Made by a program: the position numbers and the translations under genes. Positions 61,021 through 64,000 of a stretch of DNA of 64,000 bases are shown here, piece after piece (the first letter of the stretch is position 1; the number at the start of each line of letters is the position of its first letter). Origin of the DNA: Begonia masoniana (taxonomy: Eukaryota; Streptophyta; Magnoliopsida; Cucurbitales; Begoniaceae); assembly GCA_022432975.1 (NCBI GenBank), contig CM039505.1, forward strand, positions 51,368,653 to 51,432,652. The letters run 5' to 3'. The notes beneath the pieces were generated by a model. The model saw only the letters and a program-made list of their open reading frames with translations, did no database searches and was not told the DNA's origin.

Positions 61021-63584
61021 CCCACCAGGGTTTAATTTGTTACATTTTAGATGATTTAAAGTTTTGTTATTAAAACTTTTTTTAGGAGGTGTTTCAAATT
61101 AATTACATACTTACCCTAACTCTTAATATTACAAAGTCAAACTCATTAATAATTTTAATGAATGATTTATCTTGATTATTAATAAGATATCATGTTAATT
61201 GCACAAATTAACGATGATTATGCCACGAAATAAGAATTAAAAGATAATATTAAAGAGTGAGCATATCATTACCGAATATATCTTCTGAGATCAGTAGGTT
61301 TATTAGGTAAAAATGAATTTGAGAAGATTATTCATAAACCACTAGCTATCAAAATCTTACAAACACACTTTAATTCGTAAGTTTTAACCGTTGTAAATAT
61401 GAAATTGGTATACATAGTAATAAATTGTAGAATCTCGATTTCTCTTCATTGATCCCAACGACATGTTTTCCTTGACCATGAAGAAACTCAGATTATTATC
61501 TATGGGTCAAAAATAGTTATGATACTTTATTTATAAGGGGTAAAGTACTAAATAGTGAATTTTGAAAGCAAGTTGAACTTAAACTAAATACTTTATTTTT
61601 CGGAACCAATTTAAGTAAAACTCAAAAAATTATTCAAAGTTCGTTTTGTTTGTGGTGTAAAGTTTAAAATTTATTTTGTTAAAAAAAAAAATTTAAGTTG
61701 AACAAATTCCAATGATTAAGATTCATTTCGTTAAAAAAAATTTAGATTCTAAGTTGAACGAATTTCTAAAGTTCAAGATTTATTTTAAATTTTACCATTT
61801 TTAGAATCTCTAGGTCAAATTAATATGGATCCAACCCATTATTTCATTAAAATTAATTAATTCACTTAATTCAATCATTTGACTAGTGGAAATACAACCT
61901 AAACATTCACTAGTCGGTTGGAGGGGGTTCGGTTCTGGTCGAACCATGTATATTGACACTAACCGACAATTTAGGTACAATTCAGATAGGTTTTGGTTTT
62001 TGACAAATTGATTTTGGAACCAAACCGAGTAAAACATAAGTTTTAAGTTCTTTTTTTGCAAAAACTTGTCGGAACTGAACCGAATCTATATATATATATT
62101 TATTAATTGTAATTTAATTTAAAAATTTCAAAAAACCGAACCAAACCGAGCACAAATTGATTAATAACGACGGAAAAATCCAAAACCGAATCTAGAAAAA
62201 TTGAAAAAATCAGTTTGATTATGCAACCCAACAGGTTTGGTTCGGTTCCAAAAATTTTAGAACCAAACCTAGGGTTCGGTTCCAATTAAAGGTAGAACCA
62301 AACCTAATCAGAGTGATTTCACCCCTACTAGTTGCTATTCTAAATACCTGAACCTTATTTTTCTTTTATCTATTTCCCATTATTACTTGTATGCATATAT
62401 CCCAATTTAAAAAATCAGAGTGCGACATAAATGGTGAAACTAGACTATGAATCTTCTTGAGAGTTCCGTGTTGATAATCGAAGAATCAGACCTATTTATT
62501 TCATGATTATTCTTAAGAGTTTTGTATTATAGTTTACGCGAGAATTTATTTATTTATTTTTTGTTACTACTTGTAATTTATAAATACAAGAAAAGCATGG
62601 GGTCGTTCGATTCGTTTTGAGACAAATGATACGACCGTTGTTGACCGTTCGATACATAGAATAAAGTTTTCAAACATAGGTTGGACAAGATTGTTAATTA
62701 AATCATCGACGATGTCAAACGAGTAAAGGGAGAGACAACTAATTATTTAGTTATTTTATTTTATCAAGCAACGTAATACAACTAGCAATAGTTTAAGTGT
62801 CATTACATTATTTTTTAACATAGTAAATGAATGTCATATAGTCAGCCATATCACTAAATGTATGACAACTAACAATAACAAGTTGCCCTTAATTTATTTA
62901 TTTTGAATTAGGCAAAATAATTGGTCTAATTTCAAATTTATGACAAACTCCTGTAAAACAACTGAGTTCACATCGTCGACAGAAGACAATAGTTCATAAA
63001 TATAATCTCATCTACGACTAGTACAATATATTTTAAAGTAATATCAAATAACAAAGTTGTGCAGGTCTAGATCCAAAGCGGACAATGTCACGGGTGTTGA
63101 TCTGTATGTCGAAGGAATGTGTTTGAGGCACATAATTATACTACAATAGTTATTTTTTTAAAAAAAATAATTGAATTAAATTTAATAAATGAGATGATAT
63201 ATTATTAGGTTATGTTAGCCAAAGAAATATCTTGTCACGTAAATCAAAACTAGTAAATAAATTATAAGGAGGTGAGGATCATCTTGACTTAGTGGTCACA
63301 TCCTAGAAGGAGATAGACTAAGTAGGTCACATTGTTATGTCGTAATGCATTACGTGCTTTCTAGATGTTTAATATTTCAACCATTATAATATCAAACCTT
63401 ATCTTTAATTCAATCATATATAACACAAATTCTCTGGCAGCCACGAAAGTGAATTACCAAGTTTCATAATTACACTTTCTTAAAAGGGTAAAGTGAGTGC
63501 AACACACTTTAATTCTGGTGACACAATAAGTGATCATGCACGATACGTAAAATGCACTTTAGACCATGAAATTAGATGGCATAA
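61021..63584. other. AT-rich intergenic DNA with degenerate CGGTTC repeats
   Basis: No gene seen. Between about 61915 and 62310 there are many ggttcggtt and aaccgaacc words on both strands, a low-complexity type frequent in plant intergenic DNA. Around 61600-61790 an A/T-rich phrase (taagttgaac.aatt) repeats. A phrase near 63062 (gtctagatccaaagcggaca) resembles decayed LTR sequence seen in plants, not verified. Confidence 0.4.
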
Positions 63585-63815
63585 TGTGACATCCTGCTAT
63601 GTGAAGGTAATGAAGACCCAGTGTGAAGATCCAACTCATATTAATGGGTAGTGTACAATCTCACATTGTTTGGAAGAATAAAAAATGCATGATTTATCAA
63701 CAGAATTCTCCTCCTTACCTAGTATAATATGTTTTAAGCTAACTACAAGAATAAATTTGTGCTGGCTCCAGTCTAAGAGGATAATATTGTACTTGTAGCA
63801 TTGAAGGACGTTACA
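63585..63815 (-). mobile_element. Solo LTR of the TRIM family
   Basis: The minus strand starts tgtaacgtccttcaatgcta and contains aggtaaggaggagaattct and aatgtgagattgtacact, aligning with the LTRs at 49169-49398 and 49470-49690. It is 231 bp long with flanks cataa and cgtaa (4 of 5 match). No interior or second LTR is adjacent. The remaining 185 bp of the window show nothing recognisable. Confidence 0.75.
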
Positions 63816-64000
63816 CGTAACTAGTTGACACCCTTATTAACCTCTTAAATTTTGAAATTAAAATGGATTTTATTCAAGCTTGTCACTATATATATATTCA
63901 ATATTTTCAACCTGGAATTTTATCGTAGAGAACAACAAGACAGAAAAAAGGTGGGTACGAAGAGGGAGGTTACTTTAGAGAGTGGAATGTCATGGGGGAA

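Noticed and set aside
1..64000. tRNA genes, organellar insertions or a bacterial-type operon
   Set aside because: I saw no cloverleaf with both promoter boxes, no chloroplast or mitochondrial gene sequence and no compact gene clusters.

Overview
The window is nuclear DNA of a flowering plant, most likely a eudicot. Protein-coding exons are short and separated by AT-rich introns with GT..AG borders, and the repeats are typical plant families (Ty1-copia, Ty3-gypsy, LINE, TRIM, Cassandra, Mutator-like). I cannot fix the family from sequence alone.

Three host genes are readable. (1) Positions 33-27018, minus strand: a complete 28-exon gene for TRAPPC8/TRS85, the TRAPPIII tethering subunit (about 1,286 aa). 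(2) Positions 31629-54285, plus strand: a complete 28-exon gene for VIRILIZER, the large scaffold of the m6A mRNA methyltransferase writer (about 2,196 aa). These two genes are head to head. (3) Positions 57249-58494, minus strand: an intronless U-box E3 ligase of the PUB22/PUB23 type, tail to tail with VIRILIZER. Three of the proteins' exons need a single-base correction and the U-box gene needs one too; all four are one-base gains, which points to residual assembly indels or recent lesions.

Everything else is mostly transposable elements, many with readable borders. TRAPPC8 introns hold a 1.24-kb LTR element (5782-7017), a tandem three-LTR gag-only array (7739-10904), a decayed Ty3-gypsy element (about 15.3-19.2 kb) and an L1-type LINE (about 19.2-21.7 kb). 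The shared upstream region of the two big genes is occupied by a 304-bp-TIR Mutator-like element (27954-30560) that itself received a complete Cassandra element with 5S-like LTRs (28071-28910). VIRILIZER intron 23 is 9.2 kb because of a Ty1-copia element (42537-47687, perfect target duplication), a 522-bp TRIM (49169-49690) and a solo LTR (50506-50772) of the same family as the LTR element in TRAPPC8. The 3' intergenic space carries two Mutator-type foldback/MITE elements with perfect 9-bp target duplications, and the distal 5 kb has a decayed MULE with transposase remnants, GC-rich repeats and another solo LTR.

The most unusual local structures are a duplicated exon 3/exon 4 block in VIRILIZER followed by 16 copies of a 31-bp unit, and two TRIM types (one with 5S, one without) that share the same tiny internal domain.
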